Below are positions 14,532-25,541 of a DNA stretch of 64,000 bases, one piece after another. Within the stretch, counting starts at the first letter, position 1; the number at the start of each line of letters is the position of its first letter. Under the pieces are notes generated by a model. That model saw only the letters and a program-made list of their open reading frames with translations, was not told the origin of the DNA and ran no database searches. Origin of the DNA: NIES-981 sp943368005 (GTDB taxonomy: Bacteria > Cyanobacteriota > Cyanobacteriia > PCC-6307 > Cyanobiaceae). The translations under genes were made by a program, and so were the position numbers. Where the stretch lies: contig CALRKN020000016.1 of the NCBI GenBank assembly GCA_943368005.1, positions 18,327 through 82,326 of the forward strand, read 5' to 3'.

Positions 14532-16007
14532 ATGGCCCCCAGCTCCCCTGCCCCCAGCCCCCTGGTGCCGGTGATCCTGTGCGGCGGCACGGGCACCCGG
14601 CTCTGGCCGCTATCGCGAGCCAGCTACCCCAAGCAGTACTGGCCCCTGGCCGGCGACTCCGACGACACCCTGCTGCAGCAGACCCAGCAGCGCCTGGCCG
14701 GCCTGCCCGGCCTGGCGCCGCCGCTGCTGATCTGCAACGAGGACCACCGCTTCATCGTGGCCGAGCCGATGCGCCAGATCGGCGTGGAACCCGCCGCCAT
14801 CCTGCTGGAGCCGATCGGCCGCAACACCGCCCCGGCCGTGGCGGTGGCCGCCCTGCAGGCCACCGCCCAGGGGGAGGACCCCCTGCTGCTGGTGCTGGCG
14901 GCCGACCATGTGATCCGCGAAGCCGGGCGCTTCCGCGCCACGGTGGGCGCCGGCCTGGCCGCCGCCGAGGCCGGCCAGCTGGTGACCTTCGGCATCGTGC
15001 CCAGCGCCCCGGAAACGGGGTACGGCTACATCGAGGCCGCCCAGAGCCTTAGCGGCGCCCAGGCGCCGGTGCCGATCGCCCGCTTCGTGGAGAAACCGGA
15101 CCGGGCTACCGCCGAGCAGTTTCTGGCCACCGGCCGTTTCACTTGGAACAGCGGCATGTTCCTGTTCAAGGCCAGCGCCATCCTGGCCGAGCTGGAACGG
15201 CTGGCCCCCGAGGTGGTGAGCGCCTGCCGTTCCGCCCTGGAGCACGACTCCGCCGACCTCGACTTCCTGCGGCTGGAGCGGGAGGTGTTCGCCGGCTGTC
15301 CCAGCGTGGCCATCGACGTGGCCGTGATGGAGAAGACCGACCGCGGCGCCGTGCTGCCCCTGGAGGCGGGCTGGAGTGACGTGGGCAGCTGGAGCGCCCT
15401 GTGGGACACCACCGACCGGGACCCGGCCGGCAACGTGCTGCGCGGCCGGGTGATCAGCCAGGACAGCCGCAACTGCTACCTGCGCAGCGAGCACCGGCTG
15501 GTGGTGGGCCTGGGCGTGGACGATCTGGTGGTGGTGGAAACCGACGATGTGGTGCTGGTGGCCCACCGCGACCGCGCCCAGGACGTCAAGGGGGTGGTGG
15601 CCCTGCTGGAGCACCAGGGGGCTCGGGAGAGCAAGGCTCACCGCAAGATCTACCGCCCCTGGGGCTCCTACGACGGCGTGGTGGAGGGGGAGCGCTGGCA
15701 GGTGAAGAAGATCGTGGTCAATCCCGGCGCCAGCCTGTCCCTACAGATGCACCACCACCGGGCTGAGCACTGGGTGGTGGTGCAGGGCACGGCCCTGGTG
15801 GAGAAGGATGGCGAGCAGGAGCTGCTCGGCGAGAACCAAAGCACCTACATCCCCCTGGGCTCCAGGCACCGGCTCACCAACCCCGGCAAGATTCCGGTGG
15901 AGATGATCGAAGTGCAGAGCGGCACCTACCTCGGCGAGGACGACATCGTGCGCTTCGAAGACCGCTACGGCCGCAGCGACAGCCCCAGCACTGGCGTGCC
16001 CGCCTGA
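14532..16007 (+). CDS. manC: mannose-1-phosphate guanylyltransferase / mannose-6-phosphate isomerase
   Basis: A 491-residue protein of the bifunctional type II class. The nucleotidyltransferase loop is CGGTGTRLWPLSRASYPKQ (residues 17-35); the sugar-phosphate motif FVEKPD and WNSGMFLF follow. Residues about 375-485 form the isomerase cupin: RPWGSYDGV, then LQMHHHRAEHWVVVQGTA. It makes GDP-mannose for surface polysaccharide and GDP-fucose pathways. I chose the ATG at 14532 because upstream in-frame sequence overlaps rimM and is non-coding. An out-of-frame ATG lies at 14507. Confidence 0.92.
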   Translation: MAPSSPAPSPLVPVILCGGTGTRLWPLSRASYPKQYWPLAGDSDDTLLQQTQQRLAGLPGLAPPLLICNEDHRFIVAEPMRQIGVEPAAILLEPIGRNTAPAVAVAALQATAQGEDPLLLVLAADHVIREAGRFRATVGAGLAAAEAGQLVTFGIVPSAPETGYGYIEAAQSLSGAQAPVPIARFVEKPDRATAEQFLATGRFTWNSGMFLFKASAILAELERLAPEVVSACRSALEHDSADLDFLRLEREVFAGCPSVAIDVAVMEKTDRGAVLPLEAGWSDVGSWSALWDTTDRDPAGNVLRGRVISQDSRNCYLRSEHRLVVGLGVDDLVVVETDDVVLVAHRDRAQDVKGVVALLEHQGARESKAHRKIYRPWGSYDGVVEGERWQVKKIVVNPGASLSLQMHHHRAEHWVVVQGTALVEKDGEQELLGENQSTYIPLGSRHRLTNPGKIPVEMIEVQSGTYLGEDDIVRFEDRYGRSDSPSTGVPA

Positions 16008-16014
16008 ACGGGGC

Positions 16015-17931
<1,917 letters not shown>

Positions 17932-17956
17932 AAGTGTCCGCAGAGGGAGAAGGACA

Positions 17957-17982
17957 ACAAAAAAGCCCGGACGGGGCCGGGC
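17957..17982 (-). terminator. rho-independent terminator of psaC
   Basis: On the reverse strand GCCCGG and CCGGGC (17965-17970 and 17977-17982) form a hairpin followed by a run of six T residues (A run at 17959-17964 on the given strand). It lies 36 bp after the psaC stop. Confidence 0.85.
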
Positions 17983-18017
17983 CTGAGCTTATTGGGGCGG
18001 GACTGGAGCCACCTGAC

Positions 18018-18263
18018 TCAGTAGGCCAGACCCATGGAGCGGGTGGTCTCGTCGCCGAGATAGACGCGGATGCTGAGGAAGTCGGTGGGGCAGGCGGTTT
18101 CGCAGCGCTTGCAGCCCACGCAGTCCTCGGTGCGGGGAGAGGAAGCGATCTGGCCGGCCTTGCAGCCGTCCCAGGGCACCATTTCCAGCACGTCCAGGGG
18201 GCAGGCGCGCACGCACTGGGTGCAACCGATGCAGGTGTCGTAGATCTTGACGGCGTGAGACAT
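18018..18263 (-). CDS. psaC: photosystem I iron-sulfur centre subunit VII
   Basis: An 81-residue protein, exactly the family length. Two CxxCxxCxxxCP clusters (CIGCTQCVRACP and CVGCKRCETACP) hold the FA and FB 4Fe-4S centres. The ending TTRSMGLAY is diagnostic. PsaC passes electrons from PSI to ferredoxin on the thylakoid stromal side. The start is the ATG at 18263 (MSHAVKIYDTC), not the longer frame upstream. It is divergent from acpP with 221 bp between them. Confidence 0.98.
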   Translation of the reverse strand: MSHAVKIYDTCIGCTQCVRACPLDVLEMVPWDGCKAGQIASSPRTEDCVGCKRCETACPTDFLSIRVYLGDETTRSMGLAY

Positions 18264-18484
18264 CTGAACTCCGGAGGTGCTGAGACTCGGCGTGACGCCA
18301 AGGTACCCAACGGGGCCGGATGCGCTCACGAACCGGCCGCAGCCCTTCACCCTTGTTCATACGTCGGCGCAGCCAGAGGGGCGTCGGCGCAGTCGTGGGG
18401 GGGAGCTGTCGGGGGGAGCAGGCGGCGCGCTTGCCGGGGGGCGGGCGGGGTGACCCGTAGAGTGCCTCGACTCTCACAGCGGTC

Positions 18485-18727
18485 ATGTCCCAGGAAGCGA
18501 TCTTCGAAAAAGTGCGCTCGATCGTTGCCGAACAACTCAGCGTCGACGCTGGCGAAGTGAAGCCCGAGTCCAACTTTCAAAACGACCTCGGTGCCGACTC
18601 TCTCGACACCGTGGAACTGGTGATGGCCCTGGAAGAGGCCTTCGACATCGAGATCCCCGACGAAGCCGCTGAGGGCATCACCACCGTCGGTGACGCCGTC
18701 AAGTTCATTCAAGAGAAGCAGGCCTGA
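18485..18727 (+). CDS. acpP: acyl carrier protein
   Basis: An 80-residue acidic protein. The phosphopantetheine site is GADSLDTVEL with Ser39. Helices LVMALEEAFDIEIPDEAAE and the final VGDAVKFI complete the fold. It carries acyl chains in fatty acid synthesis. It is followed after 8 bp by fabF, an almost universal operon pairing. Confidence 0.97.
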   Translation: MSQEAIFEKVRSIVAEQLSVDAGEVKPESNFQNDLGADSLDTVELVMALEEAFDIEIPDEAAEGITTVGDAVKFIQEKQA

Positions 18728-18735
18728 GCCGCTCC

Positions 18736-19983
18736 ATGGTTGAGGGTCTCCAGCGCGTCGTCGTCACCGGCCTCGGCGCGATCACACCGATCGGCAACGA
18801 CGTTTCCAGCTACTGGGAAGGTCTGTCGAGCGGCCACAACGGGGTTGCGCCAATCACCCTGTTCGATGCCGCCCGGCACGCCTGCCGCTTTGCTGCGGAG
18901 GTGAAGAACTTTGATCCCGCTGGCTGGCTGGAGCCGAAGGAATCCAAGCGCTGGGATCGCTTCTGCCAGTTCGGGGTGGTGGCGGCCAAGCAGGCCATCG
19001 CCGATGCCGGCCTCACCATCGATGCCACCAACGCCCATCGCGTCGGCACGGCCATCGGCTCCGGCGTGGGCGGCCTGTTGATGATGGAGACCCAGGCGCA
19101 GGTGATGAACGCCCGCGGCCCGGATCGGGTGAGCCCGTTTTGTGTGCCGATGATGATCCCCAACATGGCCACCGGCCTGACGGCCATCGCCATCGGTGCC
19201 AAGGGGCCCAGTACGGCCGTGGCCACGGCCTGTGCCGCCGGCTCCAACGCCATCGGCGATGCCTATCGCCTGATCCAGCTGGGACTGGCCGACGCCATGG
19301 TGTGCGGCGGCGCCGAATCTGCGATCACGCCCCTGGGCGTGGCCGGCTTCGCCAGTGCCAAGGCCCTCTCCTTCCGCAACGACGATCCCGCCACGGCCAG
19401 CCGCCCCTTCGATGCGGAGCGCAACGGCTTCGTGATCGGCGAGGGCTCCGGGATCCTGGTGCTGGAAAGCCTGGAGCACGCCCGAGCCCGGGGCGCCCGG
19501 ATCCTGGCCGAAGTGGTGGGCTACGGCATGACCTGCGACGCCCATCACATCACCTCGCCCACCCCCGGCGGTCTCGGCGGCGCCGAGGCCATGCGCCTCG
19601 CCCTCCAGGATGCGCGGCTGGAGCCGGAGGACGTGGATTACGTCAACGCCCACGGCACCAGCACCCAGGCGAACGACAGCAACGAGACCGCGGCGATCAA
19701 GTCGGCCCTGGGGGAGCACGCTTACCGGATTCCCGTGAGTTCCACCAAGTCGATGACTGGCCATCTGCTGGGGGGCAGTGGTGGCATCGAAGCCGTCGCG
19801 GCCATCCTGGCGATGGAGCACGGACTGGTGCCGCCTACGATCAACTACAGCAATCCAGATCCGGCCTGTGATCTGGACGTCGTGCCCAACCAGGCCCGAG
19901 ACTTAGTCCTCAATGTTGTGCTCTCCAACTCCTTCGGATTCGGCGGCCACAACGTATGTCTGGCGTTCCGGCGCATGAGCTGA
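18736..19983 (+). CDS. fabF: 3-oxoacyl-[acyl-carrier-protein] synthase II
   Basis: A 415-residue thiolase-fold condensing enzyme. The catalytic Cys166 sits in AVATACAAGSNAIGDAY; the two histidines are in NAHGTSTQAND and KSMTGHLLGGSG. The end NSFGFGGHNVCLAFRR is typical. It elongates acyl-ACP with malonyl-ACP. It forms an operon with acpP (8-bp gap) and is followed 89 bp later by transketolase in the same direction. Confidence 0.96.
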   Translation: MVEGLQRVVVTGLGAITPIGNDVSSYWEGLSSGHNGVAPITLFDAARHACRFAAEVKNFDPAGWLEPKESKRWDRFCQFGVVAAKQAIADAGLTIDATNAHRVGTAIGSGVGGLLMMETQAQVMNARGPDRVSPFCVPMMIPNMATGLTAIAIGAKGPSTAVATACAAGSNAIGDAYRLIQLGLADAMVCGGAESAITPLGVAGFASAKALSFRNDDPATASRPFDAERNGFVIGEGSGILVLESLEHARARGARILAEVVGYGMTCDAHHITSPTPGGLGGAEAMRLALQDARLEPEDVDYVNAHGTSTQANDSNETAAIKSALGEHAYRIPVSSTKSMTGHLLGGSGGIEAVAAILAMEHGLVPPTINYSNPDPACDLDVVPNQARDLVLNVVLSNSFGFGGHNVCLAFRRMS

Positions 19984-20072
19984 CCCCACCCAGCTTCTGA
20001 CAACGCTGCAGCAGTGCTGGCAGCGCCCAGCTGCCCCTCACCGCGTACCCCTGAATTCTCCGCTCCTCCCCG

Positions 20073-22097
20073 ATGGTCGCCGCCCCCTCCTCCCCCACCG
20101 CATCCACCAACCAGCTCGAGACGCTGTGCATCAACAGCATCCGCTTCCTGGCCGTCGATGCAATCAACAAGTCGAACTCGGGCCATCCGGGACTGCCCAT
20201 GGGCTGCGCCCCCATGGCCTATGCGCTGTGGGACCAGACGCTCCGCCACAACCCCAAGAACCCCCAGTGGTTCAACCGCGACCGCTTCGTGCTGTCGGCC
20301 GGCCACGGTTGCATGCTGCTCTACGCCCTGTTGCACCTCACCGGCTACGACTCGGTAACCATCGAGGACATCAAGCAGTTCCGCCAGTGGGGCTCCAAGA
20401 CCCCCGGTCACCCGGAAACGTTTGAAACCCCAGGGGTGGAAGTGACCACGGGCCCGCTGGGTCAGGGCATCGCCAATGCCGTGGGCCTGGCCATGGCCGA
20501 GGCCCATATGGCCGCCCGCTTCAACAAGTCGGACTGCACGCTTGTTGACCACTACACGTACGTGCTGATGGGCGACGGCTGCAACCAGGAGGGCGTGAGC
20601 GGTGAGGCCGCCTCCCTGGCCGGCCACCTGGGGCTGGGCAAGCTGATTGCCCTCTACGACGACAACCACATCACCATCGACGGAAACACCAATGTTTCCT
20701 TCACCGAGGATGTGCTGAAGCGCTATGAGGCCTACGGCTGGCACACCATCCATGTGGCCGATGGCAACACCGATGTGGCGGCGATCGCCCGGGCGATCGA
20801 AGAGGCCAAGGCCGTCACGGACCGCCCCTCGCTGATCAAGGTCACCACCACGATCGGCTACGGCTCCCCCAACAAGGCCAACACCGCGGGTGTGCATGGC
20901 GCTGCCCTGGGCGCCGACGAGGCAGCCCTCACCCGCCAGAACCTGGGCTGGACCTACGGCGACTTTGAAGTGCCCCAGGAGGCCTACGACCACTGGCGCC
21001 AGGCGGTGACCCGCGGCGCCGCTGCCGAAGCCGAGTGGAACGCCACCCTGGACGCCTACCGCAACAGCTATCCCGCCGAGGCCGCCGAGTTCGAGCGCCA
21101 GCTGCGCGGTGAGCTGCCCCAGGGCTGGGACGCCAACCTGCCCAGCTACGGCGCCGACGACAAGGGCCTGGCCACCCGGCAGCACTCCTACAACTGCCTC
21201 AATGCCATCGGCCCCAGCCTGCCCGAGCTGATCGGCGGCTCGGCCGACCTCACCCACTCCAACCTCACCGACATCAAGGGTGAGAAGAGCTTCCAGAAGG
21301 GTGCCGAGGAGAACCGCTATCTCCACTTCGGCGTGCGCGAACACGCCATGGCGGCGATCCTCAACGGTCTCGCTTACCACGGCAGTGGGCTGATTCCCTA
21401 CGGCGGCACCTTCGCCGTGTTCGCCGGCTATGCCCTCGGTGCCATCCGCCTCTCGGCCCTGAGCGAGCTGGGCGTGATCTATGTGCTCACCCACGACTCG
21501 ATCGGCCTGGGTGAGGACGGCCCTACCCACCAGCCGATCGAGACCCTGGCCACCCTGCGCTCCCTCCCCAACCTGCTGGTGATCCGCCCTGGCGACGGCA
21601 ACGAAACCAGTGGCGCGTACCAGGTGGCGGTCAGCAACCGCAAGCGCCCCACCGTGCTGATCCTCAGCCGCCAGGCGATGGCCAACCAGGCCAACTCCAG
21701 CGCCGCCGCCGTGGCCAAGGGTGGTTACATCCTCGAGGACAGCGACGGCACCCCCGACCTGATCCTGATCGGCACCGGCACCGAGTTGGAGCTGTGCACC
21801 AAGGCCGCCGCCCAATTGCGTGCCGAGGGCAAGAACGTGCGCGTGGTGTCGATGCCCTGCGTGGAGCTGTTTGAGCAGCAGGATGCCGCCTACCGCGAGA
21901 GCGTGCTGCCGGCCGCCTGCCGCAAGCGCCTGGTGGTGGAGGCCTCCAGCAGCTTCGGCTGGCACAAGTACACCGGCTTCGATGGCGACAGCGTGTCGAT
22001 CGACCGCTTCGGCGCCTCCGCCCCCGGCCCGGTGTGCATGCAGCAGTTCGGTTTCACCGTGGAGAACGTGGTGGCCAAGGCCCAGGGCCTGGGCTGA
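20073..22097 (+). CDS. tktA: transketolase
   Basis: A 674-residue thiamine-diphosphate enzyme of the Calvin cycle and pentose phosphate pathway. Motifs in order: INKSNSGHPGLPMG, LSAGHGCMLLYALLHL, TTGPLGQGIANAVG, the ThDP-Mg site GDGCNQEGVSGEAASLAGHLGLGKL ending with YDDNHITIDG, GVREHAMAAILNGLAYHG, and THDSIGLGEDGPTHQP. Length and order are standard. A clear terminator follows at 22142-22169. Confidence 0.97.
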   Translation: MVAAPSSPTASTNQLETLCINSIRFLAVDAINKSNSGHPGLPMGCAPMAYALWDQTLRHNPKNPQWFNRDRFVLSAGHGCMLLYALLHLTGYDSVTIEDIKQFRQWGSKTPGHPETFETPGVEVTTGPLGQGIANAVGLAMAEAHMAARFNKSDCTLVDHYTYVLMGDGCNQEGVSGEAASLAGHLGLGKLIALYDDNHITIDGNTNVSFTEDVLKRYEAYGWHTIHVADGNTDVAAIARAIEEAKAVTDRPSLIKVTTTIGYGSPNKANTAGVHGAALGADEAALTRQNLGWTYGDFEVPQEAYDHWRQAVTRGAAAEAEWNATLDAYRNSYPAEAAEFERQLRGELPQGWDANLPSYGADDKGLATRQHSYNCLNAIGPSLPELIGGSADLTHSNLTDIKGEKSFQKGAEENRYLHFGVREHAMAAILNGLAYHGSGLIPYGGTFAVFAGYALGAIRLSALSELGVIYVLTHDSIGLGEDGPTHQPIETLATLRSLPNLLVIRPGDGNETSGAYQVAVSNRKRPTVLILSRQAMANQANSSAAAVAKGGYILEDSDGTPDLILIGTGTELELCTKAAAQLRAEGKNVRVVSMPCVELFEQQDAAYRESVLPAACRKRLVVEASSSFGWHKYTGFDGDSVSIDRFGASAPGPVCMQQFGFTVENVVAKAQGLG

Positions 22098-22141
22098 TCC
22101 TTCCCCGGCTGCTCACCAGCAGCGCCCCACTTCCAGCCGCA

Positions 22142-22169
22142 AAGCCCCACCATCGCGTGGGGCTTTTTT
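22142..22169 (+). terminator. rho-independent terminator of tktA
   Basis: AAGCCCCAC (22142-22150) pairs with GTGGGGCTT (22157-22165), closing a six-base loop. A T run overlaps the end of the stem. It lies 45 bp past the transketolase stop. Confidence 0.92.
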
Positions 22170-22939
22170 CTGGCTGGCCGGGTCAACCGTCCAAACGCGA
22201 CCGGAACGGATACCCAGCCATCTCAAGGGCCGATGCCGAGTGGGCCTGGACACCGGCCGCACACTTGGTGGCGCCATCCCTCGAACATCCGATCGCAACC
22301 ACCTCTCTGAGCCGACCCAGTCTGAGCGCTTGTGGTTACAAGCAGGTTTGCTGCAACGGATGCGGCGAAAAGCCTGTATCCATTCCGAAGTCGAACTCTT
22401 CATTCGCAAGAATGATGCCGATATTTCAATAACTCGCCTGCCATACAAGCCGGCAACGACGAAATCTATACGGGGAAAGCGTCTACACCCGCCTGTCACG
22501 GACCATAAAGATCCTGCCTCAACAGGCCAAGAAAGTCGACATTAATCCATGAACATTAAACAGCGCATTCGGAGATTCCTGGCGAGGCAAATCGGCTTTC
22601 AGCTCTCTCAAGAACCCGAGCTCCTGCGAGCCTCCCTCCATGATTTGTTGGCAGAGTGAAACTCGCAGAGAAGAATGAATCTAGGCATCCCCGTGCCCTC
22701 GGGGGACCCATTGTCAGGGGCGGCACATCCGCCCGATGTCGATGCATTGATCTTTGCTTTCATTCATCAGCACAGGTCAGCCAAGCTCTCTGGCGCCAGA
22801 TCCCTGAACATCGGCTGGGGCGAGCATCCACGTACGTATTAGATACCTGCGAAGTACATCGAATTCTCAAGCCCCAGGGTCCTTTCTTTCGAAAACACCA
22901 GCTTTCCCCTCCAAGGGAGCATTCCAATAACCGACCCAT
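22170..22939. other. gene-poor interval with lower GC
   Basis: About 770 bp after the tktA terminator. The base composition is clearly less GC-rich than the surroundings from about 22,300 on. I see no full-length gene. A 36-residue frame at 22549-22659 (starts MNIKQRIRRFLARQIG) is preceded by an AT-rich stretch and could be a small protein or a gene fragment. A GGGCGG/CCGCCC hairpin lies near 22718-22734. The interval looks like decayed or transferred sequence. Confidence 0.45.
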
Positions 22940-23095
22940 GTGAACATCATCACAGAAGCCATCTTTCCCTTTTACTTTTGCTCCGAGCCCGGCAGGGAAC
23001 CCTGCGCCCAGGTGTATGGCTTTACGGGCACGTTCATCCTGGTGGACCAGGTGTGGTGCCACAGCAACCTGTTGACCCTGATGGAACGCAGCTGA
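22940..23095 (+). CDS. possible small hypothetical protein
   Basis: A 51-residue frame from a GTG at 22940, closed upstream by a TAA at 22928-22930. The sequence is protein-like: an aromatic start IFPFYFCSEPG, then QVYGFTGTFILVDQVWCHSNLL, with three Cys. It ends 14 bp before the stop of the convergent hydrolase gene. No family is recognised and the Shine-Dalgarno is weak, so this is tentative. Confidence 0.4.
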   Translation: MNIITEAIFPFYFCSEPGREPCAQVYGFTGTFILVDQVWCHSNLLTLMERS

Positions 23096-23108
23096 GAGCT
23101 GCGAGGAA

Positions 23109-23870
23109 TCACCGGGCCTGCAGGGCGACCCGGAAGGCCCCAGAGTCCAGCAGCGGGGTGTTGTGGTGCAGAGCAGGGTCCACCACCAGTTCAGCCACGC
23201 CAGGGAGGAAGGCACGGTACAGGGCCTCAGCATGGCGCCGGGGCACCACCCCATCCTGGGCAGCCGCCACGATCGTGGTGGGGGCTCGCACCCGCGGCGC
23301 CTCGGCCGCTGCGTCCCAGCGATCCCGCAGCAGCAGGTCCACCGGCAGCCAGGGCATGGCGCCGCGGGCCACCGCCGCCAGGCTGTCGAAGGGCACCAGG
23401 AGCACCAAGCGGTGCACCGGCTGGGTGGCGGCCAGGTGCACCGCCGGCCCGGTGCCGAGGCTGCGGCCCACCACGCTCACATCCCGGTGGCGCTGGGCCA
23501 CATAGGCATGGAGGGCCTGGGCATCGGCACGCAGGGCTGCTTCGCTGGGCCGCCCCTCGCTGCCGCCGTAGCCGCGGTAGTGGAGCAGGTAGAGAGCCGT
23601 GTCCGGCACCAGGACGGCCAGCTGGGCCCGGGTGAGCGACCCATCCTCGGCGTTGCCGCCGAAGTAGATCAGGGCCCGAGGCCCCGCATGGGGACGATGG
23701 GCCACCAGAACCCGCGTGCCCGCCACCTGCAGTTCAAGCTGGCCGCTGGGATCTGCGGCGGGCCGCGGGTGGTAGATGAACGAGCGCTGGGTGAGCGCCA
23801 TGAGCGCGCAGACGGCGCCATAGCCGAGGACCAGGAGGAACAGCCAACCGAGCCAGCGCAGCATCGGCAT
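23109..23870 (-). CDS. alpha/beta hydrolase, membrane-anchored
   Basis: A 253-residue protein. Residues 5-27 are an N-terminal membrane anchor (LGWLFLLVLGYGAVCALMAL). The oxyanion strand is ALIYFGGNAED; the nucleophile elbow is VVGRSLGTGPAVHLA (Ser in GRSLG); the acid is in AAAQDGVVP and the His in PALHHNTPLL. This is the ABHD13/BEM46-like group. The substrate is unknown. It follows thiC by 42 bp in the same direction, so it may share its transcript. Confidence 0.85.
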   Translation of the reverse strand: MPMLRWLGWLFLLVLGYGAVCALMALTQRSFIYHPRPAADPSGQLELQVAGTRVLVAHRPHAGPRALIYFGGNAEDGSLTRAQLAVLVPDTALYLLHYRGYGGSEGRPSEAALRADAQALHAYVAQRHRDVSVVGRSLGTGPAVHLAATQPVHRLVLLVPFDSLAAVARGAMPWLPVDLLLRDRWDAAAEAPRVRAPTTIVAAAQDGVVPRRHAEALYRAFLPGVAELVVDPALHHNTPLLDSGAFRVALQAR

Positions 23871-23912
23871 CAGCGGTCCCGGGCCGATCCAGCGACACGG
23901 GACCGCATCGAC

Positions 23913-25310
23913 TCACACCGTCGCGGCTTGCTGGGTGGCCTGCTGACTGGCCTGCTGCTGTTCCAGCACGGCGGCGAGGCCTTCCAGATCCTTGTCGGTG
24001 ATCTTGGTTTGCATCGGGCAGTGCTTCGGTCCGCACATCGAGCAGAACTCGGCCTGCTTGTAGATGTCGGCCGGCAGGGTTTCATCGTGGTACTCGCGGG
24101 CCCGCTCCGGATCCAGGGAGAGATCAAACTGCCGGTTCCAGTCGAAGGCGTAGCGGGCGCGGCTGAGCTCGTCGTCGCGGTCCCGGGCACCGGGGCGATG
24201 GCGGGCGATGTCGGCGGCGTGGGCGGCGATCTTGTAGGCGATCAGGCCGTTGCGCACATCCTCCGGATTGGGCAGACCCAGGTGTTCCTTGGGGGTGACA
24301 TAGCAGAGCATCGCCGTGCCATACCAGCCGGCCATGGCCGCACCGATGGCGCTGGTGATGTGGTCGTAGCCCGGGGCGATGTCGGTAACCAGGGGGCCGA
24401 GCACGTAGAAGGGCGCCTCGCTGCACTCCTCCATCTGCTTCTTCACGTTGAACTCGATCTGGTCCATCGGCACATGGCCCGGACCCTCCACCATCACCTG
24501 CACGTCGTGTTTCCAGGCGCGGCGGGTGAGTTCACCGAGGGTCTTCAGTTCGGCCAGCTGGGCTTCATCGGAGGCGTCGTGCAGGCAGCCGGGGCGCAGG
24601 GAATCGCCCAGGGAAAAGCTGCAGTCGTAGCGCTTGAAGATCTCGCAGATGTCATCGAAGCGGGTGTAGAGCGGGTTCTGCCTGTGGTGGTAGAGCATCC
24701 ACTGGGCCAGGATGCCGCCGCCGCGGCTCACGATGCCGGTGAGGCGCCCCTTCACCTTGGGCAGGTGCTCGATCAGCAGGCCGGCGTGGATGGTCTGGTA
24801 ATCCACGCCTTGCTGGCAGTGCTTCTCGATGATGTGGAGGAAATCATCTTCCGAGAGCTTCTCGATCGAGCCGTGCACGCTCTCGAGGGCCTGATACACC
24901 GGCACCGTGCCGATCGGCACCGGCGAGGCGTTGATGATCGCCGTGCGCACCTCATCCAGGTTCACGCCGCCGGTGGAGAGATCCATCACCGTGTCGGCGC
25001 CATACTTCACCGCGAGCTCCAGCTTTTTCAGCTCCTCGCTCACATCGCTGGCGTTGGGCGAGGCGCCGATATTGGCGTTCACCTTGCAGCTGGAAGCGAT
25101 GCCGATCGCCATCGGCTCCAGGTTGGTGTGCTTGATGTTGGCGGGGATGATCATGCGACCCCGGGCCACCTCCTCCATCACCAGCGACGCAGGCAGGTTC
25201 TCCCGCTTCGCCACATGGGCCATTTCTTCCGTCACCACCCCCTGGCGGGCGTAGTGCATCTGGCTCACGTTGGCTTGGCCGCGACGCTTCTCGATCCAGG
25301 CGCTGCGCAT
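23913..25310 (-). CDS. thiC: phosphomethylpyrimidine synthase
   Basis: A 465-residue radical SAM enzyme that converts aminoimidazole ribotide to HMP-phosphate in thiamine synthesis. The C-terminal cluster motif is FCSMCGPKHCPM. Other landmarks are NIKHTNLEPMAIG, DTVMDLSTGG, SRGGGILAQWML and MVEGPGHVPMDQ. The start is the ATG at 25310 (MRSAWIEKRRG); longer forms run into the leader. A TPP riboswitch lies about 90 bp upstream. Confidence 0.96.
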   Translation of the reverse strand: MRSAWIEKRRGQANVSQMHYARQGVVTEEMAHVAKRENLPASLVMEEVARGRMIIPANIKHTNLEPMAIGIASSCKVNANIGASPNASDVSEELKKLELAVKYGADTVMDLSTGGVNLDEVRTAIINASPVPIGTVPVYQALESVHGSIEKLSEDDFLHIIEKHCQQGVDYQTIHAGLLIEHLPKVKGRLTGIVSRGGGILAQWMLYHHRQNPLYTRFDDICEIFKRYDCSFSLGDSLRPGCLHDASDEAQLAELKTLGELTRRAWKHDVQVMVEGPGHVPMDQIEFNVKKQMEECSEAPFYVLGPLVTDIAPGYDHITSAIGAAMAGWYGTAMLCYVTPKEHLGLPNPEDVRNGLIAYKIAAHAADIARHRPGARDRDDELSRARYAFDWNRQFDLSLDPERAREYHDETLPADIYKQAEFCSMCGPKHCPMQTKITDKDLEGLAAVLEQQQASQQATQQAATV

Positions 25311-25401
25311 GACGGATGGGGGCAAGGGACGGAATGGCCTTGGTGGGGTTCCAGTTCCGGTTGCCGAGATCGCAGACGCACACCGAGGTGGCGGCTGGCT
25401 C

Positions 25402-25489
25402 ACTTCCCTGCGCCGGCATGACCCGGATCAGGTGCGGAGGGTGTGATCTCAGCCCGACACTGCCTGACGCAGCCGGGCACCCCTAGTGA
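25402..25489 (-). promoter_or_regulatory. TPP riboswitch (thi element)
   Basis: Read on the reverse strand, the segment has GGGGTGCC, then GGGCTGAGATCACACCC, then ACCTGATCCGGGTCATGCC followed by GGCGCAGGGAA. These are the conserved P2-P5 parts of the thiamine pyrophosphate aptamer. It lies about 90 bp before the thiC start, so thiC should be repressed when TPP is plentiful. Confidence 0.95.
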
Positions 25490-25541
25490 CAAGTTGAACC
25501 TAGCAACGCCAGGCGACAGCTGACCTAGCTCTGCAGCGGAC

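Noticed and set aside
19845..21965. 706-residue open frame opposite transketolase
   Set aside because: Antisense shadow of tktA; low-complexity Gly/His/Val composition and no recognisable motif.
23163..25421. 752-residue open frame opposite thiC and the hydrolase gene
   Set aside because: It spans two unrelated genes and the TPP riboswitch on the other strand, and reads as a compositional shadow.
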